Counted from the first letter of the stretch, positions 1-9,328 are shown. The stretch: 17,251 nucleotides of DNA from Bordetella parapertussis (GCA_945878355.1 CAMCTC010000096.1:1-17251), one strand, 5' to 3'. The notes: generated from the letters alone by a model not told the origin. A program made the numbers and translations.

Positions 1-92
<92 letters not shown>

Positions 93-142
93 GGATACGC
101 GATCGCCCCGGTCTGTTGGGCGAAGCCTACGATTCTAGCGCA

Positions 143-1543
<1,401 letters not shown>

Positions 1544-2524
1544 TCAGGATCGCGACGCGGCATCCTGGCTCATGGATTTGTCGCCCAAACCCATCGGCAG
1601 CGGAAAGTGCACCGTCTCCTCGACCCCGGCGAGGCGCCGCACACTCAAAGCCCCCAGCGCCCGCAGCCGCGCAATGACTTGCTGGACCAGGATATCTGGC
1701 GCCGATGCGCCGGCCGTCAGGCCGACACGGGGGCGGCCGTCGAACCACGCCGGCTCCAGGTCATCAGCCGCATCGACCATGTAGGCAGGCGTGCCCAGGC
1801 GGTCGGCGAGCTCACGCAAGCGATTGCTGTTGCTACTGCTCGGACTGCCGACGACGATCACCACATCGACCTGGGGCGCCATCAGCTTGACCGCATCCTG
1901 GCGATTCTGGGTGGCATAGCAGATGTCTTGGTGCTTGGGCTGGCGCACCTGCGGAAACAGCCGTTTGACCTCGGCCAAGATCTCGGCGGCGTCGTCGACG
2001 CTGAGCGTGGTCTGGGTCACCACCGCCAGCAAGTCGCCGCGCGGCTTGACCGACGCGACATCGGCCACGTCCTCGACCAGGTAGATGCCCTCTGAGAGTT
2101 GGCCCATCGTGCCCTCGACTTCGGGGTGCCCCTTGTGGCCGATCATGATGAACTCGTAGCCCTCGCGTGCGAGCTTGGCCACCTCCACATGGACTTTGCT
2201 GACCAGCGGGCAGGTGGCATCGAAGACCTGGAATCCGCGCGCAGCCGCCTCGACGCGCACCGCCTGGCTGACACCGTGGGCGCTGAAGATCAAGGTCGCG
2301 CCAGGCGGCACATCGGCAAGATCCTCGATAAAGATGGCGCCTTTGAGCTTCAGATCGTTGACGACATAGGTGTTGTGGACGATCTCATGGCGGACGTAGA
2401 TGGGCGCGCCAAAGCGCGTCAACGCGCGCTCGACAATCTCGATCGCCCGGTCCACACCGGCGCAAAATCCACGCGGCTCGGCCAGCAAGACCTCGGTGAT
2501 CGACGATGCAGGCTCCAAAGCCAT
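1544..2524 (-). CDS. ispH: 4-hydroxy-3-methylbut-2-enyl diphosphate reductase (IspH/LytB)
   Basis: Last enzyme of the MEP isoprenoid pathway. It reduces HMBPP to IPP and DMAPP through a [4Fe-4S] cluster. The three cluster cysteines are visible: C21 in [13 protein letters not shown]105 in FDATCPLV, and C202 in ICYATQNRQ. The [10 protein letters not shown] motif with the catalytic Glu and the SSSNSNRL substrate-binding loop are also present. Length about 326 aa is slightly longer than E. coli IspH. The start is ambiguous: GTG at 2527 gives a 4-bp overlap with the fkpB stop, while ATG at 2524 gives a TGATG 1-bp overlap. I prefer the ATG. In either case translation is probably coupled to fkpB, a pairing known from many proteobacteria. 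Confidence 0.97.
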   Translation of the reverse strand: MALEPASSITEVLLAEPRGFCAGVDRAIEIVERALTRFGAPIYVRHEIVHNTYVVNDLKLKGAIFIEDLADVPPGATLIFSAHGVSQAVRVEAAARGFQVFDATCPLVSKVHVEVAKLAREGYEFIMIGHKGHPEVEGTMGQLSEGIYLVEDVADVASVKPRGDLLAVVTQTTLSVDDAAEILAEVKRLFPQVRQPKHQDICYATQNRQDAVKLMAPQVDVVIVVGSPSSSNSNRLRELADRLGTPAYMVDAADDLEPAWFDGRPRVGLTAGASAPDILVQQVIARLRALGALSVRRLAGVEETVHFPLPMGLGDKSMSQDAASRS

Positions 2525-2967
2525 CACAGCACCCCGATCACATGCACCTCAAAACTCACAGCTTGGCCTGCCAGCGGGTGGTTGAAGTCGAACAGCAACC
2601 AGCCCTCACCGCTGTCGCGCACCACGCCGGCATAGCTGCCACCGCCGTCAGGCGTCGGGAACTGCACCACATCGCCGACCTGGTACTCGGCGTCGGGGTC
2701 ACCGAGCTCGGCCAACAGCTTGCGCTTGACGCGTTGCAGCAACTCGGGGTTGCGAGCACCGAAGGCCTCGCCCGCGGCGAGCGAAAAAGTCTGCCGCGTG
2801 CCTTCGGCCAATCCGATCAGGCGCCGCTCCATCGCTGGCGCCAGTTGCCCGCTGCCCAACGACAGCGTCGCCGGCTTGTCGGCAAAAGTGTTGATCACAT
2901 CCGCGCCGTCGGGGCCTGCGAGCCGGTAATGCAGGGTCAGGAACGACCCCTCCTGAATGGTGATCAC
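2524..2967 (-). CDS. fkpB: FKBP-type peptidyl-prolyl cis-trans isomerase, SlpA/FkpB type
   Basis: A 147-aa cytoplasmic proline isomerase and chaperone of the SlpA (FkpB) branch. The FKBP half-domain opens with [15 protein letters not shown]. The insert-in-flap chaperone region covers about residues 65-115 ([15 protein letters not shown]). The diagnostic C-terminal SlpA motif is [16 protein letters not shown] (about 126-141). No signal peptide is seen. The only plausible start is GTG at 2967. It has no recognisable Shine-Dalgarno sequence, and its leader is a C-rich repeat (minus strand TCCCCCATCA twice). Its stop overlaps the ispH start. It is divergent from radC, with a 121-bp spacer. Confidence 0.93.
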   Translation of the reverse strand: MITIQEGSFLTLHYRLAGPDGADVINTFADKPATLSLGSGQLAPAMERRLIGLAEGTRQTFSLAAGEAFGARNPELLQRVKRKLLAELGDPDAEYQVGDVVQFPTPDGGGSYAGVVRDSGEGWLLFDFNHPLAGQAVSFEVHVIGVL

Positions 2968-2969
2968 GC

Positions 2970-2991
2970 TGATGGGGGAGATGATGGGGGA
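2970..2991. repeat. Two direct copies of TGATGGGGGA, 12-nt period
   Basis: TGATGGGGGA occurs at 2970-2979 and again at 2982-2991, directly before the GTG start of fkpB on the minus strand. The copies are identical. This places a pyrimidine-rich stretch where a ribosome binding site would be expected. Its function is unknown. Confidence 0.6.
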
Positions 2992-3026
2992 AGCGGAGCC
3001 CGAACCGGGCGCATAGACTGCTTACC

Positions 3027-3055
3027 ATTCTACGAGCCCCGGCACACCGCCCGAA
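3027..3055 (-). promoter_or_regulatory. Possible sigma70 promoter for fkpB-ispH
   Basis: On the minus strand a TAGAAT -10-like hexamer (3032-3027) lies 17 nt downstream of a poor -35-like TTCGGG (3055-3050), within the fkpB-radC divergent spacer. The spacing is ideal and the -10 is good, but the -35 matches consensus only at its TT. This is a sequence-only guess. Confidence 0.28.
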
Positions 3056-3088
3056 CGCCGCCCGAACCCCGCAGCATCACCACAAGCC

Positions 3089-3763
3089 ATGTCGATCAAG
3101 CAACTCCCGGCGGATGCCAGGCCGCGTGAAAAACTGCTGCAGCACGGCGCCGCCAGCCTGTCAGACCCTGAACTGCTCGCCTTGCTGCTGCGCACTGGCT
3201 TCAAGGGTCAGGGCGTGCTGCAGATGGCTGGCCATGTGCTGGAGCGCTTCGGCGGATTTGCTGAACTGCTGCATGCGCAGGCCGCTGACTTGAAATCGAT
3301 CAAGGGTCTGGGCCCCGCCAAGCAGGCCGAACTGGCGGCGGTGATCGAGATGGCGCGACGTGCGCTGGCCCAGCAGCTCAGCGCAGCGCCGGTGTTCGAC
3401 TCACCGCTGGCGGTCAAGGACTACCTGCAACTCCATCTGGGCAACTTGCCGCACGAGGTGTTCGCGGTGCTGTTTCTGGACGCCCAGCATCGATTGATCA
3501 AGCTCGACCAGATGTTCACCGGCACGCTGGGCCAGACCAGCGTCTACCCGCGCGAGGTGGTCAAACTGGCATTGACGCGCAATGCCGGTGCGGTGATCCT
3601 GGCCCACAACCACCCGTCTGGCGTGGCCGAGCCGTCGCGCGCCGACGAGTTCCTGACCCAGTCGCTCAAGAATGCACTCGCGCTGGTCGATGTCCGGGTG
3701 CTCGACCACTTGGTGATCGGGCAAGGCCAGGTGGTGTCGTTTGCCGAACGGGGCTTGTTGTGA
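3089..3763 (+). CDS. radC: RadC family JAB1/MPN-domain protein
   Basis: A 224-aa RadC-family protein. The N-terminal part carries a helix-hairpin-helix-like segment (about 68-91, [18 protein letters not shown]). The C-terminal JAMM metal site is intact: LAHNHPSG (171-178), with Asp186 in SRADEFL completing the HxHx(7)Sx(2)D-like pattern. The family was once thought to act in DNA repair, but that role is disputed and its biochemical activity is not settled. Mobile-element paralogues exist, but this full-length copy with an HhH region in a housekeeping neighbourhood looks like the core version. The ATG at 3089 has only a weak ribosome site. Its stop overlaps the GTG start of the next gene by 4 bp (GTGA), so the two are probably translationally coupled. 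Confidence 0.95.
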   Translation: MSIKQLPADARPREKLLQHGAASLSDPELLALLLRTGFKGQGVLQMAGHVLERFGGFAELLHAQAADLKSIKGLGPAKQAELAAVIEMARRALAQQLSAAPVFDSPLAVKDYLQLHLGNLPHEVFAVLFLDAQHRLIKLDQMFTGTLGQTSVYPREVVKLALTRNAGAVILAHNHPSGVAEPSRADEFLTQSLKNALALVDVRVLDHLVIGQGQVVSFAERGLL

Positions 3764-4422
3764 GGATCGGTAGCTTCGCCGAACTCAGCGTGCTGCGCGA
3801 AGCCCTGCACCAGGCGCGGCGTGACGCTGCGGCGCGAGAGGCCAATGAGCGTGCAGCCCAGGCACTCGCCGCCGCCATCGCGCGAAGCCAACCCGCGCCC
3901 CAAGGCCTGTTTGCGCGCAGCGTGGGCAGTGTCTATCCGCTGCCCGACCGCCAGCAGGCCCAGATCGAGCTGCCCCGACCGCCGCCGCACCCGCGCCAAC
4001 GCGAGCTCGACGAGCAGGCAGCGTTGGCCGAATCGATGTCGGACGAGGTCAACCTGGAGTCGTTGCTGCTGACCGACGATGGCCTGAGTTTTCGCCGGTC
4101 GGGGATAGGCCAGGACGTGGTGACCAAGCTGCGTCGAGGCCATTGGACGCTGCAGGGGCAGATCGACCTGCACGGTTGCAACCGCGATGAAGCCCGCGAG
4201 TTGCTGGTCGGCTACATCCGCGAGAGCCACCGCCGCGGCACGCGCTGCCTGCGCGTGGTGCACGGCAAGGGATTGGGCTCACCCGGCCGTGAACCGGTGC
4301 TCAAGTCCAGGGTGCAGCGCTGGCTGGCGCAAAGCGCCGAGGTGATCGCTTTCGCGCAGGCCAGCGGGCCACAGGGTGGCGCCGGCGCGCTGATGGTGCT
4401 GCTCGCCGGCTCGGCGCGCTGA
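3760..4422 (+). CDS. Smr-domain protein (YdaL/SmrA-like putative endonuclease)
   Basis: A 220-aa protein. The first ~90 residues are charged and Ala/Pro-rich (an Arg/Ala helix at about 12-45, then a proline-rich linker PRPPPHPRQ). They are followed by a C-terminal Smr domain from about residue 120. Visible Smr motifs are IDLHG (135-139), the long helix [11 protein letters not shown], and the VHGKG loop (167-171), ending in the glycine-rich [10 protein letters not shown] typical of the family. Stand-alone Smr proteins are reported to nick or cleave nucleic acid. The substrate here is unknown. The start is GTG at 3760, inside the radC stop (GTGA), which is the evidence for this start. It converges on the hemoglobin gene downstream. 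Confidence 0.9.
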   Translation: MRIGSFAELSVLREALHQARRDAAAREANERAAQALAAAIARSQPAPQGLFARSVGSVYPLPDRQQAQIELPRPPPHPRQRELDEQAALAESMSDEVNLESLLLTDDGLSFRRSGIGQDVVTKLRRGHWTLQGQIDLHGCNRDEARELLVGYIRESHRRGTRCLRVVHGKGLGSPGREPVLKSRVQRWLAQSAEVIAFAQASGPQGGAGALMVLLAGSAR

Positions 4423-4505
4423 CAGTTCACCGATGGCGCAGTGATGGCGCGTCACGCCAGGCTTCCTGCCCGCTGGCCGGCGAGATTGAAACCGGCGAGA
4501 CCGCC

Positions 4506-4910
4506 TCAGCCGCCTTTGTTGCGCATCCAGTCAGCGGTGCCGAAAAAGCTCTCGGCCAGCCTTGTTGCCAAGCCAGCATCAACGCCTTGCTCGTCCATCG
4601 CCTGCGACATGCAGCCCAGCCATTGGTCTCGTTCGGCGATGCCGATCGCAAACGGCAGGTGGCGAGCACGCAGCATCGGGTGGCCAAATCGCTCGACGTA
4701 GAGGTTCGGCCCGCCCAACCAGCCGCACAAGAACCAGTGCAGCTTGTCCCTCGAACCGCTGAGTTCAGCGGGATGCAGCGCGCGGATGCCAGCGCAAGCG
4801 GGTTCGAGGTCCATCAAGTCGTAGAAGCGGTCGACCAGCGCGCGAACCGCAGGTTCTCCGCCGAGACGGTCGAAGGGCGTGGGTTCGGCTGGTGCAGGGT
4901 TTTCGGTCAT
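4506..4910 (-). CDS. Group II truncated hemoglobin (YjbI/trHbO type)
   Basis: A 134-aa single-domain 2-on-2 globin that binds haem and so O2, NO or related ligands. Visible family features are FDRLGGEPAVRALVDRFYDLM at the N-terminus with B10 Tyr30, the LHWFLCGWLGGPNLY helix E region, and ERFGHPMLRARHLPF with the proximal His84. Trp97 (DQWLGCM) sits at the G8 position and is diagnostic of group II. No signal peptide or membrane segment is seen. The ATG at 4910 overlaps the stop of the upstream ATPase gene by 4 bp (ATGA), so it is the last gene of a three-gene coupled set. The physiological role (oxygen handling, NO detoxification or sensing) cannot be read from sequence. Its neighbours suggest a link to motility or c-di-GMP control. 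Confidence 0.93.
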   Translation of the reverse strand: MTENPAPAEPTPFDRLGGEPAVRALVDRFYDLMDLEPACAGIRALHPAELSGSRDKLHWFLCGWLGGPNLYVERFGHPMLRARHLPFAIGIAERDQWLGCMSQAMDEQGVDAGLATRLAESFFGTADWMRNKGG

Positions 4911-5692
4911 GGTGGCAGCAGTTTGCCAGCCGCCGCGGCGATGCCGACCGCCGCTGGGCTGCCGGGCAAGGTCTCGAGCAGCAGCAGCCGCTGCTGGATC
5001 GATTCGCGCACCGCAGCGTCGAACGGCACCTCACCCAGCAACGCGAGCTGCAGCGGCTTGTCCAGCGGCGGATTGACGAAACGGTCTAGCACTTGCTGCA
5101 ACTGGGCCCGAACGGCCAAGCCCTGGCCGCGCTGCTGGGCCTGGTTGACCAGCAAACGCACAGGTCGCGCCGCCTGGGTGGTGGCCAGCAGCTTGATCGC
5201 AGCGTATGCGTCGGTCAGCGAGGTCGGTTCGGGCGTGACCACGACCAGCAGCTCGTCGGCCAGCGAGAGCGTGAACAGCACCACATCCGAAATACCGGCG
5301 CCGGTGTCGAGCAAAACGATGTCAAAGTCAGGTCGCACCGCGTCCACCACCTCGACCAGCCGGTCGTGCAACTCGGGCGTCATGCGCGAGTACTCCAGCA
5401 GCCCGGACCCAGCCAGCAGCACCGTGAAGCCGCAAGGCGCTGGCTGCAGCGCATCGGCGAGTTCGGCGCGACCGCTGAACACATCGTGTAGCGTGACCCG
5501 GGCGCACAGGTTGAGCACCACGTCGAGGTTGGCCAGGCCCAGGTCGGCGTCGAGCACCAGCACGCGCTGGCCAGCACGCGCCAAAGCCGCAGCCAGGTTG
5601 GCGCTGACAAAGGTCTTGCCCACACCGCCTTTGCCACTGGTCACCGCGATGACCCGCGCCATGGCCCGACCCGGATGGACAGATTCACTCAT
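4907..5692 (-). CDS. FlhG/FleN-like MinD-family ATPase
   Basis: A 261-aa P-loop ATPase of the ParA/MinD superfamily. The deviant Walker A TSGKGGVGKT (18-27) has the signature lysine. The switch I region LVLDADLGLANLDVVL starts at 45, and the Walker B/switch II is IVLLDTGAGISDVV (125-138). The segment TPEPTSLTDAYAAIK is the form I associate with FlhG/FleN, which set flagellar number and position, rather than with septum MinD. No MinD-type C-terminal amphipathic membrane-targeting helix is obvious. The frame stays open to 5860, but the start at 5692 is preferred: it has AGGA 6 nt upstream and overlaps the GGDEF stop by 4 bp (ATGA). An internal ATG at 5662 (MARVIAV) is an alternative. Adjacent cheRDB genes support a flagellar role, but no flagellar structural genes are in the window. 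Confidence 0.87.
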   Translation of the reverse strand: MSESVHPGRAMARVIAVTSGKGGVGKTFVSANLAAALARAGQRVLVLDADLGLANLDVVLNLCARVTLHDVFSGRAELADALQPAPCGFTVLLAGSGLLEYSRMTPELHDRLVEVVDAVRPDFDIVLLDTGAGISDVVLFTLSLADELLVVVTPEPTSLTDAYAAIKLLATTQAARPVRLLVNQAQQRGQGLAVRAQLQQVLDRFVNPPLDKPLQLALLGEVPFDAAVRESIQQRLLLLETLPGSPAAVGIAAAAGKLLPP

Positions 5693-6441
5693 GGAAGATC
5701 CTGGATCAATGGGCCGCCGAGCAGCATCTCGCGCTCCTGGCGGCTGACGCTGCCCGCAGCGGGCTGTTCCAGGCAGCAGCGGTCGCGGCCCTCGGCCTTG
5801 GCGCGGTAGAGCTGCTGATCGGCGCGCTGCAGCCAGATGCCGGGCGTTGAACGCACCCATTGCGGCGCAAACGCGCCGCCCACACTGACGGTCACCGACA
5901 AGCGTCGGCCCTCGGGCGGCAGCGCCACGGCTTGGCGCGCCACACGCTGGCGCACGCGCGACGCCACCTGCGGGCCGAATGCGGTCGGGCAGTTGGGCAA
6001 CAGCAATGCAAACTCCTCACCACCGATTCGCGCGGCCAGGTCCATCGGTCGCACGCTGTCGCTCAAGGCCTTGGCCACCGCGCTGATCACCAGGTCGCCG
6101 GCAGCATGACCATGGCTGTCGTTGATGCGTTTGAAGTGGTCGATATCGATCATCAGCAGCAATGCCGGCTCGGCGGACCGCGCGACCCGGTCGACCTCGC
6201 GCGCAAGCGCCAGCTCGAAGCTGCGTCGGTTTGCAAGGCCGGTCAGCACATCGCGACTGGACAAGTCCACCAGTTGGTCGATCAAGGCTTGCAAGTAGGC
6301 GACAGACCCGCGTGCGGCGGACGGTTCAGCCTGCCCGGATTGGCGTAGCAGCGCCAGCGCGGCATCGAACCTCAGCAGGACGCCCGGGCCTGGCGCGTTG
6401 CAGGTCCTGTCGGTCGGGTGGGTGGGCGCTGCGGGTTCCAC
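5689..6441 (-). CDS. GGDEF-domain diguanylate cyclase
   Basis: About 250 aa. It has a short N-terminal helical region (to about 60) with no recognisable sensor domain or membrane segment, then a complete GGDEF domain: DVLTGLANRRSFE (64-76), IDIDHFKRIND (98-108) with metal-binding Asp, and the active loop GGEEF (140-144). An inhibitory I-site RPMD lies exactly five residues before GGEEF. The enzyme should therefore make c-di-GMP from two GTP and be product-inhibited. The start is uncertain: GTG at 6441 (weak GAG five bases upstream) is chosen because it falls outside cheR. TTG at 6462 is possible, and no in-frame ATG occurs before the catalytic domain. The frame stays open far upstream, but there it is antisense to cheR. 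It heads the GGDEF-ATPase-hemoglobin set. Confidence 0.9.
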   Translation of the reverse strand: MEPAAPTHPTDRTCNAPGPGVLLRFDAALALLRQSGQAEPSAARGSVAYLQALIDQLVDLSSRDVLTGLANRRSFELALAREVDRVARSAEPALLLMIDIDHFKRINDSHGHAAGDLVISAVAKALSDSVRPMDLAARIGGEEFALLLPNCPTAFGPQVASRVRQRVARQAVALPPEGRRLSVTVSVGGAFAPQWVRSTPGIWLQRADQQLYRAKAEGRDRCCLEQPAAGSVSRQEREMLLGGPLIQDLP

Positions 6442-6600
6442 AAGGACTCGAAGTCTAGCCAAAACGCTGGGCGCCCGACCGCTAGATCTGACCCCATAAC
6501 AGCGGCTATTTCGACGACTCGCCTCACCGGCCGAGCGCACAGACTTGGCGCCACAGGCCGATCGCACCAGCCACCAGCCCATTGCGCGCCCAACCCGCCT

Positions 6601-6645
6601 CGTCAAGACCAGCCCCGCCAAGACCAGCCCCGTCAGGACCGCCCC
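6601..6645 (+). repeat. Three tandem copies of a 15-bp unit before cheR
   Basis: Units CGTCAAGACCAGCCC (6601-6615), CGCCAAGACCAGCCC (6616-6630) and CGTCAGGACCGCCCC (6631-6645) follow each other without gaps and end 6 nt before the cheR ATG. Differences between units are 1-2 substitutions. The array occupies the ribosome-binding region. The only SD-like AGGA is inside unit 3, 14 nt from the ATG. Confidence 0.85.
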
Positions 6646-6651
6646 ATCACC

Positions 6652-7482
6652 ATGTCCAGCCCCGCGGTCGACCCGAGCCTGCGCTTTTCGCAAGCTGACT
6701 TCGAACAGGTTCGATCGCTGATCTACCAGCGTGCGGGCATCAGCCTGAACGCCGGCAAACACGCGATGGTCTACAGCCGGCTTTCGCGCCGGCTGCGCGA
6801 GACCGGTCAATCCACTTTTACAGGCTACCTGCAGTGGCTGCAAGCCAGCAAGGGCGCGGCCGGTGAGGCCGAATGGCAGGAGTTCGTCAACTGCCTGACC
6901 ACCAACCTGACCTCGTTCTTCCGAGAAGATCATCATTTTCAAGCCTTGGCCGACGATCTTCGCGAGCGCGCAGGTCGCCATCTGCGCATCTGGTGCAGCG
7001 CTGCATCGACCGGTGAGGAGCCGTATTCGATCGCGATGACCGTGGCCGAGACCTTGGGCGCGCAGGCACAGGTCAGCATCCTGGCCAGCGACATCGACAC
7101 CAAGGTGTTGGCCACCGCACAGCGCGGGGTCTACGAGGCAGACTCGCGTGGCCTGTCGGCCGAGCGGCTGCTGCGTCATTTCATGCGCGGCAAAGGCGGT
7201 AACTCGGGCTTCATCCGCATCAAGCCCGAACTGGCCAGGCGGGTCGAGTTCCGCCCGTTCAACCTGATGAGCCACAGCTGGTCGCTGGGCGAGCCCTTCG
7301 ACCTGATCTTCTGCCGCAACGTGATGATTTATTTCGACGCGGCGACCCAGCGCCAGGTGTTGCAGCAGATGCACAGCGTGCTGCGCCCTGGCGGGCTGCT
7401 GTATGTCGGGCACTCCGAGAACTTCACCGAATCGCGTGCGCTGTTCCGTCTGCGCGGCAAGACGGTCTACCAGCGGGTCTGA
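6652..7482 (+). CDS. cheR: Chemotaxis protein-glutamate O-methyltransferase CheR
   Basis: Methylates glutamates on chemoreceptors with S-adenosylmethionine to adapt chemotaxis signalling. It has 276 aa. The N-terminal helical CheR domain includes TTNLTSFFRE (83-92). The Rossmann-type methyltransferase domain follows, with the SAM motif WCSAASTGEEPYSIAM (114-129), the acidic SDIDTKVL strand end (about 147), FCRNVMIYF (220-228) and GHSEN (253-257). The frame extends upstream to 6418, but the extra residues are encoded by the intergenic spacer and the 15-bp repeat array, so the ATG at 6652 is chosen. No C-terminal receptor-tethering pentapeptide or TPR extension is present. cheD follows after a 70-bp gap. 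Confidence 0.96.
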   Translation: MSSPAVDPSLRFSQADFEQVRSLIYQRAGISLNAGKHAMVYSRLSRRLRETGQSTFTGYLQWLQASKGAAGEAEWQEFVNCLTTNLTSFFREDHHFQALADDLRERAGRHLRIWCSAASTGEEPYSIAMTVAETLGAQAQVSILASDIDTKVLATAQRGVYEADSRGLSAERLLRHFMRGKGGNSGFIRIKPELARRVEFRPFNLMSHSWSLGEPFDLIFCRNVMIYFDAATQRQVLQQMHSVLRPGGLLYVGHSENFTESRALFRLRGKTVYQRV

Positions 7483-7523
7483 GAAGGTCTCTCAGGTGCG
7501 GCACTGCAGTCCGGCCTTGCGCT

Positions 7524-7531
7524 GCCGATAA
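7524..7531 (+). promoter_or_regulatory. Possible sigma28 (FliA) -10 octamer upstream of cheD
   Basis: The octamer GCCGATAA matches the consensus -10 of flagellar sigma28 promoters and lies 21 nt before the cheD ATG, in the 70-bp cheR-cheD spacer. No TAAAG-like -35 is found at the expected 11-16 nt upstream distance, so the site may be fortuitous. Confidence 0.25.
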
Positions 7532-7552
7532 ACAGCCAGGACTCCTCCAGCC

Positions 7553-8224
7553 ATGATGCCCCCCTCCGCTTTGGCGCGTGCGCCCTCGCTCTGCGCCTCA
7601 CCCAGGCTCGCCCGGCTCAAAGCCGCGTCGCGGCAGCCCGGCCAGGCATCGTTTTTCTATTGGGACGCCCACTTTCGCAACGACGCCGTCAAGGTCTTGC
7701 CGGGCGAGTACTTCGTCTCCGACGAGGACTTGCTGATCACCACCACCTTGGGATCCTGCATCGCCGCCTGCCTGTGGGACCGCGAGCGCCGCATCGGCGG
7801 CATGAACCACTTCATGCTGCCCGACAGCCAGGGCCCTGATGGCGCCCAGGGCGGCGGCCGCTACGGCAGCTATGCGATGGAGTTGCTGATCAATGAGCTG
7901 ATGAAGCGTGGCGCTGCCAAGTCGACCCTCGAAGCCAAGGTCTTCGGTGGCGGCGCCGTGATTGCTGGCATGAACAGCCTGAACGTCGGCGAGCGCAACA
8001 CCCGTTTCGTGCTCGAGTACCTGCAGACCGAACGCATCCCGGTGGTCAGCCGCGACGTGCTCGATGTCTACCCTCGCAAAGTCTGCTTTCTGCCGGCCAG
8101 CGGCAAGGCCATGGTCAAACGCCTGGCGCCGACCCATGCCGAAACCTGGATCGCGCAGGACAGGGCCGCCGCGCAGCGCGCGCTGCCCACGGCCAGCCGC
8201 GGTGGCTCGGTCGACTTGTTTTGA
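7553..8224 (+). CDS. cheD: Chemoreceptor glutamine deamidase CheD
   Basis: Deamidates specific receptor glutamines to methylatable glutamates. In some bacteria it also partners CheC. It has 223 aa, with a ~35-residue N-terminal extension of low complexity. The catalytic pair is present with canonical spacing: Cys69 in [12 protein letters not shown] and His86 in GGMNHFMLP, 17 residues apart as in characterised CheD. Further family motifs are [15 protein letters not shown] and KVFGGGAVI. Two adjacent ATG codons (7553, 7556) could start it, and neither has a strong SD sequence. Its stop is 7 nt before cheB. No cheC is seen in the window. Confidence 0.96.
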   Translation: MMPPSALARAPSLCASPRLARLKAASRQPGQASFFYWDAHFRNDAVKVLPGEYFVSDEDLLITTTLGSCIAACLWDRERRIGGMNHFMLPDSQGPDGAQGGGRYGSYAMELLINELMKRGAAKSTLEAKVFGGGAVIAGMNSLNVGERNTRFVLEYLQTERIPVVSRDVLDVYPRKVCFLPASGKAMVKRLAPTHAETWIAQDRAAAQRALPTASRGGSVDLF

Positions 8225-8231
8225 ACAAGCC

Positions 8232-9305
8232 ATGGTGACCAAGATACGGGTGCTGGTGGTCGATGACTCGGCACTGGTTCGCAGCCTGCTGAGCGAGATC
8301 ATCAACCGCGAACCCGACATGCGCTGCGTCGGCGCGGCCAGCGATCCCTTGGTCGCACGCGAGATGATCCGCCAGCTCGCCCCCGATGTGATCACGCTCG
8401 ACGTCGAAATGCCGAGGATGGATGGCATCGACTTTCTCGGCAAGCTGATGCGGTTGCGGCCGATGCCCGTGTTGATGGTCAGCACGCTGACCGAGCGCGG
8501 CGCCGAGGTGACGCTGCGTGCGCTAGAACTGGGCGCAGTGGATTTCGTCGCCAAACCCAGGATAGGCGTTGCCGATGGGCTGCGCCTGCTGGCCGAGGAC
8601 ATCTGCGCCAAGCTGCGCACAGCGGCCCAAGCCCAGGTGCGCCGCCTGCCGAGCCCGGCCGCCAGCACGCCGCAGCGCCCAGCCGCACCAGGCCTGGGTC
8701 GGCTGTCGACCGAGAAAATCGTCTTCATCGGTGCCTCCACCGGCGGCACCGAGGCCACCCGTGAGTTGTTGACGGGCTTGCCGGCCGACGCGCCAGCGGT
8801 GGTGATCACCCAGCACATGCCGCCCGGTTTCACCCGCAGCTATGCCGCGCGACTCGACAGCCTGTGTCGCATCCGCATCAAGGAGGCTGCCGACGGTGAC
8901 CGCATCCTGCCCGGCCATGGCTATATTGCGCCCGGCGGCTTGCACTTGACGGTCGAGCGTTCGGGCGCGAACTACCTGGCCAGGGTGCGCGACGGTGACC
9001 CGATCAACCGCCACAAGCCCAGCGTGGAAGCGCTGTTCGAGTCGGCCGCTCGGGTGGTCGGTCCCAACGCGCTGGGCGTGATGCTCACCGGCATGGGTGC
9101 GGATGGCGCCAAGGCGATGAAAGCGATGCGCGACGCCGGCAGCTACAACATCTGCCAGGACGAGGCCAGCTGCGTGGTCTTCGGCATGCCGCGCGAGGCC
9201 ATCGCCCAGGGCGCGGCGCACGAAGTGCTGCCGCTGCAGCGCATCGCGCCAGCCTTGCTCGAGCGGTTGCGCGCCACGGTGGGCACGGCGCTGAACCGGA
9301 TCTGA
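8232..9305 (+). CDS. cheB: Chemotaxis response regulator methylesterase/glutamine deamidase CheB
   Basis: Removes methyl groups from receptors when phosphorylated by CheA, opposing CheR. It has 357 aa. The receiver domain has Asp11/Asp12 ([11 protein letters not shown]), phospho-acceptor Asp57 (TLDVEMP) and Lys108 (FVAKPR). A linker of about 40 residues (LPSPAAS...) leads to the esterase domain with catalytic Ser169 ([11 protein letters not shown]), His195 ([10 protein letters not shown]) and Asp291 (LTGMGADG). All residues sit about five positions after those of Salmonella CheB. The reading frame is open back to 8064 inside cheD, but the ATG at 8232 gives the normal N-terminus. No cheA, cheW or cheY lies in the window, so its kinase must be encoded elsewhere. 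Confidence 0.97.
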   Translation: MVTKIRVLVVDDSALVRSLLSEIINREPDMRCVGAASDPLVAREMIRQLAPDVITLDVEMPRMDGIDFLGKLMRLRPMPVLMVSTLTERGAEVTLRALELGAVDFVAKPRIGVADGLRLLAEDICAKLRTAAQAQVRRLPSPAASTPQRPAAPGLGRLSTEKIVFIGASTGGTEATRELLTGLPADAPAVVITQHMPPGFTRSYAARLDSLCRIRIKEAADGDRILPGHGYIAPGGLHLTVERSGANYLARVRDGDPINRHKPSVEALFESAARVVGPNALGVMLTGMGADGAKAMKAMRDAGSYNICQDEASCVVFGMPREAIAQGAAHEVLPLQRIAPALLERLRATVGTALNRI

Positions 9306-9328
9306 TCGCGGCCGGGAGCCGGCAGGCA

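Noticed and set aside
3048..3068. CCGCCCGAAC repeated around 3048-3068 as an operator
   Set aside because: Short, low-complexity GC repeat in a GC-rich spacer with no symmetry; not enough to call a site.
4423..4505. Terminator between the convergent Smr and hemoglobin genes
   Set aside because: Only a 5-bp TGGCG/CGCCA stem and short direct repeats (GATGGCGC, CCGGCGAGA) are seen, with no U-tract on either strand.
4587..5747. 386-codon plus-strand frame
   Set aside because: Ser/Arg-rich antisense reading of the hemoglobin and ATPase genes; no motif.
5693..5860. Longer start for the FlhG-like ATPase at 5860
   Set aside because: It lies inside the GGDEF domain coding sequence and adds unrelated Arg/Pro-rich residues; 5692 has an SD and an ATGA overlap.
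6442..7413. Upstream extension of the GGDEF frame to 574 aa
   Set aside because: The extension is antisense to cheR, whose motifs are unmistakable; it is a GC-rich shadow frame without recognisable domains.
7479..7495. CTGAGA/TCTCAG hairpin at the cheR stop as a terminator
   Set aside because: Only six base pairs, overlaps the stop codon, no U-tract, and cheD follows in the same direction.
8064..8231. Longer start for cheB
   Set aside because: The extra residues are an out-of-frame reading of the cheD end; CheB normally begins just before its first receiver strand.
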